Assembly: GCA_964464175.1 (NCBI GenBank)
Contig: CAYXFD010000003.1
Coordinates: forward strand, 95,006 to 159,005
Reading direction: 5' to 3'
Length of the DNA stretch: 64,000 nt
DNA from: CAYXFD01 sp964464175
GTDB lineage: Bacteria > Cloacimonadota > Cloacimonadia > Cloacimonadales > JAJBBL01
Shown piece after piece: positions 44,527 to 54,010 of this stretch (positions within the stretch are counted from its first letter, which is position 1; every line of letters begins with the position of its first letter). The translations under genes and the position numbers were made by a program. The notes beneath the pieces were generated by a model. That model saw nothing but the letters and a program-made list of their open reading frames with translations, did not search any database and was not told where the DNA came from.

Positions 44527-45522
44527 TTATACCTCTTTAAAGTGTTGTTGCACATTGTGCACAAAACCCGATTGCGAAATCTTAGAAGCGAATTTTATGG
44601 CATTCATTATAGCTTTTCCGTTTGAACGTCCATGACAAACTATGGGTAATCCGTTAAGACCTACCAATAATGCCCCTCCATACTCTGTATGGTCAAGCTT
44701 TTTTTTCAGATAACTATAGACAGGATAAGATAAAACGGCTCCGATCTTGGCTATCCAATCCTGTTTAAACTGCTCCTTCATGATATCAAAGATCGAGATG
44801 ATTGCCCCCTCAATTGTTTTGAGGATAATATTTCCCACAAATCCGTCACAAACTACTACGTCGGTAATCCCCTTTAACAGATCTTTCCCTTCAATATTAC
44901 CAATGAAATTTAGCCCTTTCTCCTGCATGAGCAGAGAATAAGTGGTCTTGATTAGCCTGCTTCCTTTGATATCCTCTTCTCCGATATTTAAAAGAGAGAC
45001 GCGGGGATTGTCAACCCCAAGCATATGTTTTGCATACAGACTCCCTAAGAGAGCGAAATGGACAAGATGTTCCGGTTCACAATCGACATTAGCCCCCACA
45101 TCAAGGATAATTTCCTGATTTAACTGGGTTGGTAGATTTAAGGCTATTGCCGGACGATGAACATTCTTTATCCTTCCCAGTAGGAATAGTGAAGCAGCCA
45201 TGACAGCACCTGTATTACCGGCACTGACTACGGCATCTGCTTCCCCTTTTTTGTGGAGTTCAATTGTTTTCACTAAGGAGGAATCCGGTTTGGCTTTAAC
45301 GGACAAAGCAGCTGCATCGTCCATTCTGATTATTTGGCGGGCATCGACTATAATGATTCTTTTCTCATTATAAAAGAATTTACCCAATTCCTTCCTGATA
45401 ACCTCTTCTTGTCCCACTAAATAGACAAGTTCACAGAGGTTTTCATGGATAGCTTTTACTGCCCCCTCAATCTCAGGAAGAGGGGCATTATCGCTGCCAT
45501 GAGCATCAACGGCTATTCGCAT
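44527..45522 (-). CDS. plsX: Phosphate acyltransferase
   Basis: The protein begins MRIAVDAHGSDNAPLPEIEG and contains the family blocks ADAVVSAGNTGAVMAAS, LDVGANVDCEPEHLVHFALLG and DVVVCDGFVGNIILKTIEG. It makes acyl-phosphate from acyl-ACP for phospholipid synthesis. The ATG at 45522 overlaps the rpmF stop (TGATG). About 331 residues, normal length. Confidence 0.96.
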   Translation of the reverse strand: MRIAVDAHGSDNAPLPEIEGAVKAIHENLCELVYLVGQEEVIRKELGKFFYNEKRIIIVDARQIIRMDDAAALSVKAKPDSSLVKTIELHKKGEADAVVSAGNTGAVMAASLFLLGRIKNVHRPAIALNLPTQLNQEIILDVGANVDCEPEHLVHFALLGSLYAKHMLGVDNPRVSLLNIGEEDIKGSRLIKTTYSLLMQEKGLNFIGNIEGKDLLKGITDVVVCDGFVGNIILKTIEGAIISIFDIMKEQFKQDWIAKIGAVLSYPVYSYLKKKLDHTEYGGALLVGLNGLPIVCHGRSNGKAIMNAIKFASKISQSGFVHNVQQHFKEV

Positions 45523-45707
45523 CAATCCTTTTCTTTTATATTAAGAAATTTCTTCCCTTTATAGTGTCCGCATTTCTCACAGATATTATGGGGGCGCATG
45601 GCTTCGCCGCAATGAGTACATGTTGTCCAAACTGGCATTTCTGCCTTATAATGAGTACGACGTTTATCCCGTCGAGCTCTTGATGTTTTCCTTTTTGGTA
45701 CCGGCAT
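45522..45707 (-). CDS. rpmF: 50S ribosomal protein L32
   Basis: The 61-residue protein begins MPVPKRKTSRARRDKRRTHY. It has two cysteine pairs (CTHCGEA and CEKCGHYKGK), the zinc-binding form of L32. AAGGAG precedes the ATG. It heads the rpmF-plsX-fab cluster, as in many bacteria; the DUF177 (yceD) gene usually found upstream is absent here. Confidence 0.97.
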   Translation of the reverse strand: MPVPKRKTSRARRDKRRTHYKAEMPVWTTCTHCGEAMRPHNICEKCGHYKGKKFLNIKEKD

Positions 45708-45865
45708 CCTAACTCCTTATTATCTTTAGTATTAACATATATTTTTTTCGAGTTTACAATGTTTTTGTTACCTGCCTTGCTGTCAAGAAAATAGAGTATC
45801 TGGTTTTATCAAATCTACTCTCTAACGAACAAAACTCGTACTGTTTGTTTTCTCAAGCCATAGAA

Positions 45866-46603
45866 TCATTTAGTTATCTCGATACCTCTTTTTAAGGTCA
45901 CAACCTCCAGTTCCAGACTGGCGATGAACTTTAATATTCTATAGAACTCTGCTTCGGTGCAGCTATGTGTGTGATTCGGATCATTAAAGCGGTGAAAACC
46001 AATAACGATAAGCGTCTCCTTCTCAAGTATTCCTTCAGTGATTCTCATGATCGCCTCTTCTGCACTATAGGAGCTAAGATAGGCAAAATAGCCGATGTTC
46101 AGGCGGTCAATTGGCTTGTACATTCTTTTATCTCTGCTGTTTCTGATATTCTTATAAAAACGCCTGATTATTTCATAATCCCGCTCGGTGGCATGACCTC
46201 TCGGCAGGGCAAATGTTTCATGACTCAAACCTCTCTCTTTCAGATTTATCCAGTCTTGTTCAATCTGATAAAGCGCTTCTTCATCATTGAGGAAGGGCAG
46301 GTTTGGGTGGTGCAGGGTGTGTCCCGCAGTCTCCCAGCCATAATGAAACTCCAGGTCTTCGACCTGCTGCCAGGTAAGTCTGTCTCCCGAACCTATCCTT
46401 CCGGTATTTATAACATTAGTAGCCTGGAAACCAAACTTCTCCATAAGGGGCAAGGCAACGTCATAGATTGTATGATGCTGGTCGTCGAACGTAATAACAA
46501 TATATGTCTGATCCGTTCGCTCTTCTCCCTCCCAGGAACAGGAGAAGAGAGCAATAACCAACAAAAAATAAACGGCTAAGCTGTTAAAAGGAGTATTTTT
46601 CAT
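45866..46603 (-). CDS. Polysaccharide deacetylase family lipoprotein
   Basis: A lipoprotein signal ends at ALFSC (Cys22). The NodB homology domain begins YIVITFDDQHH, with the metal and catalytic aspartates D40-D41. The zinc motif HxxxH is in ETAGHTLHHP (H95 and H99), and TFALPRGHATERDYE corresponds to motif 3. It probably removes acetyl groups from an envelope polysaccharide. The start lies within the end of the upstream barrel gene (20-base overlap), so the two may be coupled. Confidence 0.85.
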   Translation of the reverse strand: MKNTPFNSLAVYFLLVIALFSCSWEGEERTDQTYIVITFDDQHHTIYDVALPLMEKFGFQATNVINTGRIGSGDRLTWQQVEDLEFHYGWETAGHTLHHPNLPFLNDEEALYQIEQDWINLKERGLSHETFALPRGHATERDYEIIRRFYKNIRNSRDKRMYKPIDRLNIGYFAYLSSYSAEEAIMRITEGILEKETLIVIGFHRFNDPNHTHSCTEAEFYRILKFIASLELEVVTLKRGIEITK

Positions 46604-47591
46604 GGAACTTTAACTGAAAGCCAAAGCTGTAGTATCTCTTGCCAACTTGCGGAAAATGAAAGGCTGTATTGATACCGAGAGCAAAATTGTCTGCTAAGGA
46701 ATAGTCAATGATCCCGCTTAATCTTCCTGATTTGATATCTTCGGCTTTTTTGTCTGTATAGCTTATGGTCTTGCTCAACTTCCGGTAGCGATAGGATGTA
46801 AGAAGGGAATACTCACGCCAGAAGGTAAAACCTCTATGTTTCCCGGCATAAAACAGATTGCCTCCGGAATGGAAATCATTATTTATTTTAAAGAGAAGCT
46901 CTCCATAGGTCAGATGGTTTGATATCCTATACACAGACGACAAGGTCTGTTGAGTATGAGCAAGAAAAACTTCTATTTGATTGGTCATGAGCCGCATTTC
47001 AACTCCGGCAGAATGCATGGCTTTATTGAAATCGTTATCTCTGCCTGTATATAGATAAAACAGTTTGAGATACAGAGGATGGAAGCTCCTGGAGAATGTA
47101 GTTGCCGCTATTGAGGTATTATGATCATTACCCCCGATGTGTTGAGTGAGAGAAGAGGTTGACGAGAGATCATAGCTGAATAAAAGACCAGTGAAACGGT
47201 AATCTCCCAGACGGTGTTTTCTATACTCCGGCGTTGTTATATCATTATTGAAATATTCAGTGGGCATCCCATAGCCAATGTCCTCAAGAAGCAGCCCTGA
47301 AGTGAGTTTATCACCCTTTTGATAAAGGATTCTCAGAGTATGGATACCGACCCGGTTCTCAAGAAGTTCTTCATCATGCTTCAAGGTGAATTCGAAGTTA
47401 ACCTGTTTCTTCCTCAGATCAAGAATTCCGAACCGGATGTCCTGCTTATCATAATAACTGAAGACTTTATCATCTCTGTCCGGATGATAATAGCTGCCCC
47501 CAAAGGAATGAGCAGAAACAAAAAAGCAGGGTGAGCTGGCGACAGATCCACATATCGACAGAAATAAAAAGATAACTAATGCTACTCTCAT
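46584..47591 (-). CDS. Predicted outer-membrane beta-barrel protein, unknown family
   Basis: I do not recognise the family. A signal peptide (MRVALVIFLFLSICGSVASS) precedes a region of alternating amphipathic strands rich in Tyr, Phe and Ser, ending RYYSFGFQLKFHEKYSF with a C-terminal aromatic. This pattern suggests an outer-membrane barrel of about 315 residues. It overlaps the polysaccharide deacetylase gene, so the two may act together at the cell surface. Confidence 0.6.
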   Translation of the reverse strand: MRVALVIFLFLSICGSVASSPCFFVSAHSFGGSYYHPDRDDKVFSYYDKQDIRFGILDLRKKQVNFEFTLKHDEELLENRVGIHTLRILYQKGDKLTSGLLLEDIGYGMPTEYFNNDITTPEYRKHRLGDYRFTGLLFSYDLSSTSSLTQHIGGNDHNTSIAATTFSRSFHPLYLKLFYLYTGRDNDFNKAMHSAGVEMRLMTNQIEVFLAHTQQTLSSVYRISNHLTYGELLFKINNDFHSGGNLFYAGKHRGFTFWREYSLLTSYRYRKLSKTISYTDKKAEDIKSGRLSGIIDYSLADNFALGINTAFHFPQVGKRYYSFGFQLKFHEKYSF

Positions 47592-47839
47592 GACAAAACC
47601 TCTTAGCTATCAGACACAAGAGGGGATTTGTGTCAACTAATAGGTAAGATAGACTACCCTGGTCACCTTTAAAGCTGATGATTTTCTCTTTCTACAGAGA
47701 CTGCTTCTTCTTCAATACTCATCTCTTAAACAAATGATGTTCTTTTAGGCTTAGTTAATTATTCTTGACCTGATAACCCTTCTCTGACTCATTAACATCA
47801 ATTTCTGAACTATACAACAAAAAAAATTCCGAGGAATTT

Positions 47840-48556
47840 ATGAGTAAAAAACTTAGTTGTTACTATGGAAACAGTTTTATTAAAAAGGTACTTCTGTTGT
47901 GCTTGATGCTTTTTCCAATCCTCTCGTTTTCTCTGGAATACAGATTAGGTGATCAGGAATTGCTGTTGATGCCCACCGCTTACACTATGACGAGACACAA
48001 GATATATGTTCAGTCTTATCAGGTTATCTTCGGCAACTACGCCTATGCCATCGGTAATAATACTCATCTCGCAGCAGCCTCTCTGCCGCCGGTAATTATT
48101 CCCTGGATTGAGACTGCAGTTCTGGGGATAAAGCATAATTATTTGCGTAATCAATCCTGGCACTCGGCAGTTTATGGATCATATATGCCCAAGACAGATA
48201 GTTTTCTGCTTGGAAATGTCGTCAGCATTGGCAAGGAACCGGGGAAGAGTTTTCATCTTGGATTGACCTATTTCTCGTTTGGTCATGATACTTCGGATTA
48301 TCGTGAAAAGTTCGGGAATTGGTGTCTTTCGGCAGGTTACCGTTATGATCATTCGGAAAAGACGACCTTCCTGGCAGAGTATTCGTTAACGAACGGATTA
48401 GACAGTTCAGGTAACCCCAGAGGGATATTATTAGCCGGCGTAAGAAAACAGACATCGCCAACTACATCCTGGGAAATTGCCGGTTTCAGGTTAAACCAGG
48501 GAATGGGAGTATGGCTGGCATATCCTTTGTTAAAAGTTTCGTTCTATTTCAGATAG
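47840..48556 (+). CDS. Predicted small outer-membrane barrel protein, unknown family
   Basis: A long signal segment (FIKKVLLLCLMLFPILSFSL) precedes about 200 residues of likely beta strands: LLLMPTAYTMTRHKIYVQSY, FHLGLTYFSFGHD, WCLSAGYRYDHSEKTTFLAE. It ends in VSFYFR. Barrel topology is inferred. GAGGA precedes the ATG. Transcribed alone, divergent from the barrel-deacetylase pair. Confidence 0.6.
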   Translation: MSKKLSCYYGNSFIKKVLLLCLMLFPILSFSLEYRLGDQELLLMPTAYTMTRHKIYVQSYQVIFGNYAYAIGNNTHLAAASLPPVIIPWIETAVLGIKHNYLRNQSWHSAVYGSYMPKTDSFLLGNVVSIGKEPGKSFHLGLTYFSFGHDTSDYREKFGNWCLSAGYRYDHSEKTTFLAEYSLTNGLDSSGNPRGILLAGVRKQTSPTTSWEIAGFRLNQGMGVWLAYPLLKVSFYFR

Positions 48557-48596
48557 CCGCTTTATTACTCTCCGGCCGGTAAGCCGGATTAGAGCC

Positions 48597-48950
48597 TTAC
48601 ATTCTATCTCTCCCGGCTTCTCCGGATAGATTCGCTATGATCTTATGATATCTCTTTTCATGGGAGAAGAATTTCCAGGCTAAAAGCACAAAAACTACCA
48701 TCATGACAATTATTGTCAGATTTAAGATCGGAACCATAGCCGTCATGATCACCAGAGAAGTTTCCGGTATAGTACCGGAATTCAGCTCTGAAAAAACTTG
48801 TATAGGATTAATCATCCGTGGTACGGAAATAAAAAAATGCATTGCCAGCCCCAAAAACATAATGATGATCGCAACCCCAACAAATGGCCAGGTCTTGATC
48901 ATCTTTTCCCGTTTCTTTAAAAAAGCTTCATCTTCGCTATTCATTAACAT
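48597..48950 (-). CDS. Small membrane protein with two transmembrane segments
   Basis: The 117-residue product has membrane segments at about 22-42 (WPFVGVAIIIMFLGLAMHFF) and 66-90 (LVIMTAMVPILNLTIIVMMV), with charged ends on the same side. GGGGAGGAG precedes the ATG. No family recognised. Isolated between two plus-strand barrel genes. Confidence 0.65.
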   Translation of the reverse strand: MLMNSEDEAFLKKREKMIKTWPFVGVAIIIMFLGLAMHFFISVPRMINPIQVFSELNSGTIPETSLVIMTAMVPILNLTIIVMMVVFVLLAWKFFSHEKRYHKIIANLSGEAGRDRM

Positions 48951-49136
48951 CGGCTCCTCCCCGGTTTTCTTCTGACTTTTGATTGCTCAAACCAGTAAGA
49001 ATATCAAATCTCGTCAAGAAGGATCTTCAGGGAATAATCCCCTGCAATTATGCGAATATAGTTTGCGCTCTCTGCCTTGCTATCTCTAAAATATATTTGT
49101 CTCTTTCTGACTTTGATTACTTTATCGGAGAGGAGA

Positions 49137-49880
49137 ATGAAAATGAAAGAAATCTTTTTAGTGGTAACCGGGTTACTGATGATTGTTACCCATTCGTATG
49201 GATTTATTAATATTGATTTAGAAGCAGGAGCAGCAATATCCGGCTATAATGATGTCCGGATTCCCGGGAAAGGAGATGCTACAAAATTCTCACTCTCCGA
49301 AGAGTTAGAATCTGATCCGGTCTTTTCCTACAGAGTAAATTTGAGTTACCGCTTCAGAGAAAGACACAGTTTTTCTCTGTTGTATGCACCCCTGAAAATT
49401 GAACCGTCCGGAAAAATAGCCCGTGACATCACCTTTCAGGGATTAACATTCACTGCTGAGGAAGCTATGACGGCAATCTATAGATTTGATTCTTACCGCT
49501 TACAATACCGGTACTTTTTTCATAATCAAAACCGGATAATCAGAGCCGTTGGGGCAACTATTAAATTACGCGATGCCGAGATAGCTCTTCGTTCTGAAGA
49601 TCAATCTGCTTCCAAGACAAATACAGGTTTCGTTCCTCTTCTCAGTTTTCTTCTCGTTTGGGATATGACTCCAAAGATAAGTCTTCTCGCCGACGGCGAG
49701 GGTTTATGGTCACCTTTCGGCAGAGCAGCTGATGTGTTCACGGGATTATCTTACCGGCTGGATAACCGCTCCTCTCTCAAAGCCGGATACAGGTTCTTAG
49801 AAGGGGGCTCCGATGGTGACGAAGTTTATACCTTTGCCCTCATTAATTACATTGTCTTAGGATTTATGATCAAGTTGTAG
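49137..49880 (+). CDS. Predicted outer-membrane beta-barrel protein
   Basis: A signal peptide (MKMKEIFLVVTGLLMIVTHS) is followed by about 225 residues of alternating strands. Examples are FSYRVNLSYRFRERHSFSLL, YRLQYRYFFHNQNRIIRAVG and SSLKAGYRFLEGG. It ends INYIVLGFMIKL. The overall pattern resembles OmpW/OmpA-type eight-strand barrels but no specific family is clear. The frame is open from 49077, but GGAGAGGAG directly before 49137 marks this start or the ATG at 49143. Confidence 0.65.
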   Translation: MKMKEIFLVVTGLLMIVTHSYGFINIDLEAGAAISGYNDVRIPGKGDATKFSLSEELESDPVFSYRVNLSYRFRERHSFSLLYAPLKIEPSGKIARDITFQGLTFTAEEAMTAIYRFDSYRLQYRYFFHNQNRIIRAVGATIKLRDAEIALRSEDQSASKTNTGFVPLLSFLLVWDMTPKISLLADGEGLWSPFGRAADVFTGLSYRLDNRSSLKAGYRFLEGGSDGDEVYTFALINYIVLGFMIKL

Positions 49881-49908
49881 CCTGCTACCGAAATCATTCT
49901 CCTTATCA

Positions 49909-51114
49909 CTACAAATCCATAATAATCTCAGCTAACGAACGAGCAGTTTCTTCAATGATCCTGCAATCAAGTATCGCTATCGTATCTTTCTCCGTATGAG
50001 CAATTTCTTCTGTAATGTAAACAAAATTTTCAGAGGTAACAGCCAAGGCTGGAACTCCGTTCATGACAAAGACCATATGGTCACCCTGATACCAGGGTTT
50101 GATCTCTGTGAAGAAAGAAACTTGAGAAAGAATGCCGGTAATCTTGTTAAGCAGCTCTGAATTCTCTCCGAATCCCGTATATCCTGTTTTTACCCCTCTG
50201 AACCCGGCAGCGTCAAAATTGATATTTAACTCTACCTGAGAAAGATCATTCCCGAGTTCAGCCAGATACTTCATCTCTCCCGAAGCGGCATAATAGTCCT
50301 CTCCGTTCATTGCCAGAAATTCCAGGCAGTATTTCCCCTCATAATCCTTCAACATCTCCATCATAATCAGCATGAGCACTACACCGGAAGCATTGTCAAT
50401 AGCTCCCGGGGTATCAGGTTTGGTATCGATATGGGCTGTAAGTACGATCTTTTTGGCTGAACAATCACCTTTTCGGGCTATGATATTCGAACCTTTCGCC
50501 GGAAAACGATTAGCCTGAAACTTCAGAGTAACTATGTCTCCCCCCTTTTTCAAGAGCTTTTCCCCCTCTTCGGCTGTCATATAGACTGATGGGATATCGA
50601 AATCACCGTCTTCAAAAAGAGGGAAAGGATATAATGCTCCGGCAGTTTCAGGATTTTTCTCTGTCGCTGTAATTATTGCCGAAGGGTTTTTCTCTTCCAG
50701 CAGCTTGATGATCAGCTGATGTTCTTCAGGATTGTAAAAGACGAAATTCTTGGGCATAAGCTGTTCTTTGGCTATACCGCCGTGTAAAAGAACTATCTTA
50801 CCCGCTAAATCTGCCTCTTGGAGTTTCTCAACCGAATTAATGCTGACTAATTCGCCCCGGCAGTTTACTCCCAATGACCAGGGAGATGGCAAGGCATTAT
50901 AACATTCCTCAGAACTGCTTAACTCCACCTTACCGGCCTCCCAGTCAATACAATCGAATTCCTGTTCGCTTATCTCATAGCCAAGAGCTTCACTCTGACG
51001 GGCGTAATAAGCAACGGAATGAATATTACCCTTGCTCCCGGTAGAACGGTGCGGATATTTATTACACAGCTCTTTGAGATGTTTCAGAATCCTATCTTCG
51101 AACAATTCAGACAT
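49909..51114 (-). CDS. M28 family zinc aminopeptidase
   Basis: Two-zinc peptidase with a PA-like insert in the first half. Metal ligands lie in LTAHIDTKPDTPGAIDNASGVV (His and Asp), FLAMNGEDYY (Glu pair), NINFDAAG (Asp) and EEIAHTEKDT (His). No signal peptide is visible, so it is likely cytoplasmic. The frame reaches 51237, but AAGGAGGAGG before MSELFEDRI at 51114 decides the start (401 residues). Confidence 0.87.
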   Translation of the reverse strand: MSELFEDRILKHLKELCNKYPHRSTGSKGNIHSVAYYARQSEALGYEISEQEFDCIDWEAGKVELSSSEECYNALPSPWSLGVNCRGELVSINSVEKLQEADLAGKIVLLHGGIAKEQLMPKNFVFYNPEEHQLIIKLLEEKNPSAIITATEKNPETAGALYPFPLFEDGDFDIPSVYMTAEEGEKLLKKGGDIVTLKFQANRFPAKGSNIIARKGDCSAKKIVLTAHIDTKPDTPGAIDNASGVVLMLIMMEMLKDYEGKYCLEFLAMNGEDYYAASGEMKYLAELGNDLSQVELNINFDAAGFRGVKTGYTGFGENSELLNKITGILSQVSFFTEIKPWYQGDHMVFVMNGVPALAVTSENFVYITEEIAHTEKDTIAILDCRIIEETARSLAEIIMDL

Positions 51115-51274
51115 GTTTATCCTCCTCCTTATGATTATTGGACTGATTGTAATAGCCATAAATCGCAAGGTCTCATCTCCGTCAAACCCTTTATTCAATG
51201 AATACAAGAATTGAGACTTGACGGTTTTTCTTTTCAATCAGAGATGTGTAAGGTAATTGCAATGGAGAGGTTAT

Positions 51275-51958
51275 ATGAAGAATAAAACATACCCCTATCT
51301 GAACGAATACGAACTTATCAGATCAAGAAGAAAAACCCTGGCACTTATTGTTACAAGAGAAGCAAAGTTAGTTGTCCGGGCGCCGTTAAACCTCCCGGAA
51401 AAACAGATACTGGATTTTCTTATCAGAAAGAAAGACTGGATAGAAGAAAAGCTCACTTTGACTTCCCGAAAGCTACCGTTAAACAAGAGTTATAATGAAG
51501 GAGATGAGATTCTCTTTTTAGGAAATAAAATTGAACTCTCCTTCGTAGAGAAACCCAAAAAGCTTGTTAACCTGAAAGACAAGCTTTATGTAGCCAATGA
51601 GTATCGTAACCGAATCAAAGGCTTACTTATTGCCTGGTACACCATTGAAGGCTATGCGATTATCCCTCAAAGAGTTGAGAAGATAGGCGAAAAACTCTCT
51701 TTGAAGCCTAAAAGCGTCAAGATAACTAAAGCCTTTAAGAGATGGGGATCCTGCAGCAGTAAGGGTTCACTATGCTTCAGCTGGCGGCTTCTCATGACCC
51801 CTTTGCCGGTCATTGATTATGTCATTATCCATGAATTGGTGCACCTGGAGATTCCTGACCATTCCTCCCGTTTCTGGAAAAGAGTGGAGAGTATCATACC
51901 TGATTACCGGCAACAAAAAACATGGTTAAGAGAAAATGATTCTCTCCTTGTTCTATGA
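51275..51958 (+). CDS. YgjP-like metallopeptidase (DUF45/SprT-related)
   Basis: The 227-residue protein has an N-terminal region with SRRKTLALIV and RAPLNLPEKQI, then RWGSCSSKGSLCFSWRLL and the zinc motif IIHELVHLEIPDHSSRFW. This is the DUF45/WLM-related (YgjP) layout; the family role is not well defined. Start 51275 has AGAGG upstream; an earlier ATG at 51257 is within the ribosome-binding region. Divergent from the M28 peptidase gene. Confidence 0.87.
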   Translation: MKNKTYPYLNEYELIRSRRKTLALIVTREAKLVVRAPLNLPEKQILDFLIRKKDWIEEKLTLTSRKLPLNKSYNEGDEILFLGNKIELSFVEKPKKLVNLKDKLYVANEYRNRIKGLLIAWYTIEGYAIIPQRVEKIGEKLSLKPKSVKITKAFKRWGSCSSKGSLCFSWRLLMTPLPVIDYVIIHELVHLEIPDHSSRFWKRVESIIPDYRQQKTWLRENDSLLVL

Positions 51959-52103
51959 AACCAACAGTTGGATTATTCTCCTTAATTTAAGATAAAATCC
52001 ATCGGCTTCTTAACAGAAGGTTCTGAGAACTTGAGTCCGGTCTTCTCCTCTGTAAAACTTGACAATAGCAACCAATTTTAAGAATATTGGATTTGAGGAG
52101 AAT

Positions 52104-52505
52104 ATGAATATGAGCATTCTTCATCTGATACCATTGATAACAGTGATAGGGATCTTTCTCTTCTTGTATTTGCTGCTGCACTTTTCCGTACTGAAACGGG
52201 CTGCCAAAAAAGACAGCAAGCGGTTATCCGCTTTATTTAAAAACTCCGGCAACAGCATAAATCAGGAAGAACTTATTCTCGAGATGGCTGAGAGTTATGA
52301 AAAAGCAGGACGAAAAGAAAAGGCAATTGAGCATTACGAACTCTATCTCTTCAAGAAAAATTCCTCAGACCCTGAAATACTCTTCAAGATCGGCAATTTA
52401 TATGGAATAGAATCCTTTGAAAAAGCAAAGGAATTCTGGCAAAAAGCAGCTGATCGGGGTTATCCGGAAGCCGAAAGAATGATGGAATCGCTCAGGGACT
52501 CTTGA
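52104..52505 (+). CDS. Membrane-anchored TPR/Sel1-like repeat protein
   Basis: One N-terminal membrane segment (LIPLITVIGIFLFLYLLLHF) is followed by about 90 residues of helical repeats. They include LEMAESYEKAGRKEKAIEHY and PEILFKIGNLYGIESFEKAK, which match TPR/Sel1 spacing, and the protein ends AADRGYPEAERMMESL. It probably serves as a protein-contact module. GAGGAG precedes the ATG at 52104. It ends 14 bases inside the convergent lipocalin gene. Confidence 0.7.
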   Translation: MNMSILHLIPLITVIGIFLFLYLLLHFSVLKRAAKKDSKRLSALFKNSGNSINQEELILEMAESYEKAGRKEKAIEHYELYLFKKNSSDPEILFKIGNLYGIESFEKAKEFWQKAADRGYPEAERMMESLRDS

Positions 52506-53040
52506 TCAATTCTCCGGTAATTTCAAGCCTGTTCAGGTCATATCCCTGCGCTTTCAGCTCAGCAGCCAGTTCCTTGTATAACTGCTCGCTCATTGTAATA
52601 TCTCTGGTAAGGATCCAGAGATATTTCCTTTTCGGCTCACTAACAATAGCATAACTGTAGCTTTCCTCATCCAGAGCAATTATCCAATAGTTCCCCCGGA
52701 AGGGCCAGAAGAATTGAACCTTCAATTTTGCCGGATGCTTCGTTTGGAATACCCTGCCCCTAACCTGTCTGCCGGTCTCTTTCATCTCTTTATCACTCCA
52801 ACAGGTATTGACGACGATAATCCGATCCTTTTCATCAAAATAATATTCTGCAGTAACCCGGACACAGTCCCGTGGCTGAAAACGGTTAGGAAAGTAAGCA
52901 AACTGATACCATTTCCCAAGATAACGCTTGAGGTCAACATCCCTGACTGTCTCGACCCTTTCTCGGTTCTTGGCATAAGACGAACATGCGGATAAAAGAA
53001 ACATTGATATTACTAAGATCAAGATAAAGAAAACTTTCAT
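52492..53040 (-). CDS. blc: Outer-membrane lipoprotein, lipocalin (Blc-like)
   Basis: A lipoprotein signal ends LLSAC (Cys19). The lipocalin GxW motif is in DLKRYLGKWYQFAYFPNRF, and the bacterial Blc pattern continues with AEYYFDEKDRI, NYWIIALDEESYSYAIV and YLWILTRD. Blc-type lipocalins bind lipids or fatty acids at the outer membrane. Start ATG 53040; an ATG at 53055 is in frame five codons upstream. It lies 22 bases after uvsE and is likely co-transcribed. Confidence 0.9.
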   Translation of the reverse strand: MKVFFILILVISMFLLSACSSYAKNRERVETVRDVDLKRYLGKWYQFAYFPNRFQPRDCVRVTAEYYFDEKDRIIVVNTCWSDKEMKETGRQVRGRVFQTKHPAKLKVQFFWPFRGNYWIIALDEESYSYAIVSEPKRKYLWILTRDITMSEQLYKELAAELKAQGYDLNRLEITGELIKSP

Positions 53041-53062
53041 TACATTACACTCCAATAGCTTA

Positions 53063-53989
53063 TCAAGGTCTTTCCGGCAGCAGAATCTCTATCCCCTCAG
53101 CTATCAGCTCCATCTTTAGTTTTCTGATAGCTGCCTCTTTTGCTTTAGCTTCTATTTCGAGGGTAATATCCAAATCCCTCCACTCATCCGGAAAATCTTT
53201 AACATCAATAAAGTCATCATGAAACTGCGGTTTACCACTGTTCCAGCCGTCTCGCGGACTGGAAATATGAAAGAGGGGTTCTCTCTTCCAGGTCTTAAGA
53301 GCAAGATCAGTTGCCTCTTTAACCGAAAGACCGTCGGGAAGACAACGGTGATGATGTACATCATACACCAAAGGTATCCCCAGATCACGGCAGAGTGGAT
53401 ATATATCCCGGGGTGTATAACTCCGGTCATCATTTTCCAGGGTTATCCTTGCCCGGATATTGCCGGGAAGCTTTTCCAGTTCTTTATACAGCCTTTTCAG
53501 GCTCTTTGCTTTATCTCCGTAAACTCCGCCGGCATGGATATTAATTACATCAGCCCCAATTAGTTCCGCTATCTCCGTCTGATAACTCAGTTCTGCCAGA
53601 GAAGATGCCAATACAGAGCTGTGCGGTGTTGACAGAACTATGAACTGATCGGGATGAAATCCTGTCCGGATATTGTGTTTCCGGGAAAACTGAAGGGACT
53701 CGTTATATGTTTCTCTGATATTCTTCTGCCCGGGCAGATCACCAAGGCAATATTCCACCTCAGGATGAGTTCTGAGAGGATTTATCTGGCTTAAGACCCT
53801 GAAATCACCGATCCCGTTCGCTGCACAGTATTCCAGGGCTTTTTTTAGAGATAGGGCATTGTGCAGGCATAACTCGCTAAGACGGCTTAATTGTTCTTCC
53901 CTGTCAAAATCAGAGAGCCTTTTCGCTGTCGTAATCCGGAATTTTATCGGTTCCTCTTTAAATATGCAGCAGAGACCGAGCCTGATCAT
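53063..53989 (-). CDS. uvsE: UV damage endonuclease UvsE
   Basis: The 308-residue TIM-barrel enzyme begins IRLGLCCIF. It has RVLSQINPLRTHPEV, TGFHPDQFIVLSTP, DVINIHAGGVYGDK, ARITLENDD and VYDVHHHRC, the metal-binding histidine, aspartate and glutamate blocks of the UVDE family. It cuts 5' of UV photoproducts. It is 21 bases downstream of the XdhC-like gene, so it may share the molybdenum hydroxylase transcript, although its function is unrelated. Confidence 0.94.
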   Translation of the reverse strand: MIRLGLCCIFKEEPIKFRITTAKRLSDFDREEQLSRLSELCLHNALSLKKALEYCAANGIGDFRVLSQINPLRTHPEVEYCLGDLPGQKNIRETYNESLQFSRKHNIRTGFHPDQFIVLSTPHSSVLASSLAELSYQTEIAELIGADVINIHAGGVYGDKAKSLKRLYKELEKLPGNIRARITLENDDRSYTPRDIYPLCRDLGIPLVYDVHHHRCLPDGLSVKEATDLALKTWKREPLFHISSPRDGWNSGKPQFHDDFIDVKDFPDEWRDLDITLEIEAKAKEAAIRKLKMELIAEGIEILLPERP

Positions 53990-54010
53990 AGATTATATCT
54001 TTGCTATTAT

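Noticed and set aside
45965..46579. 204-codon open frame opposite the polysaccharide deacetylase gene
   Set aside because: The minus-strand frame has the NodB motifs and lipobox; the plus-strand frame is antisense noise.
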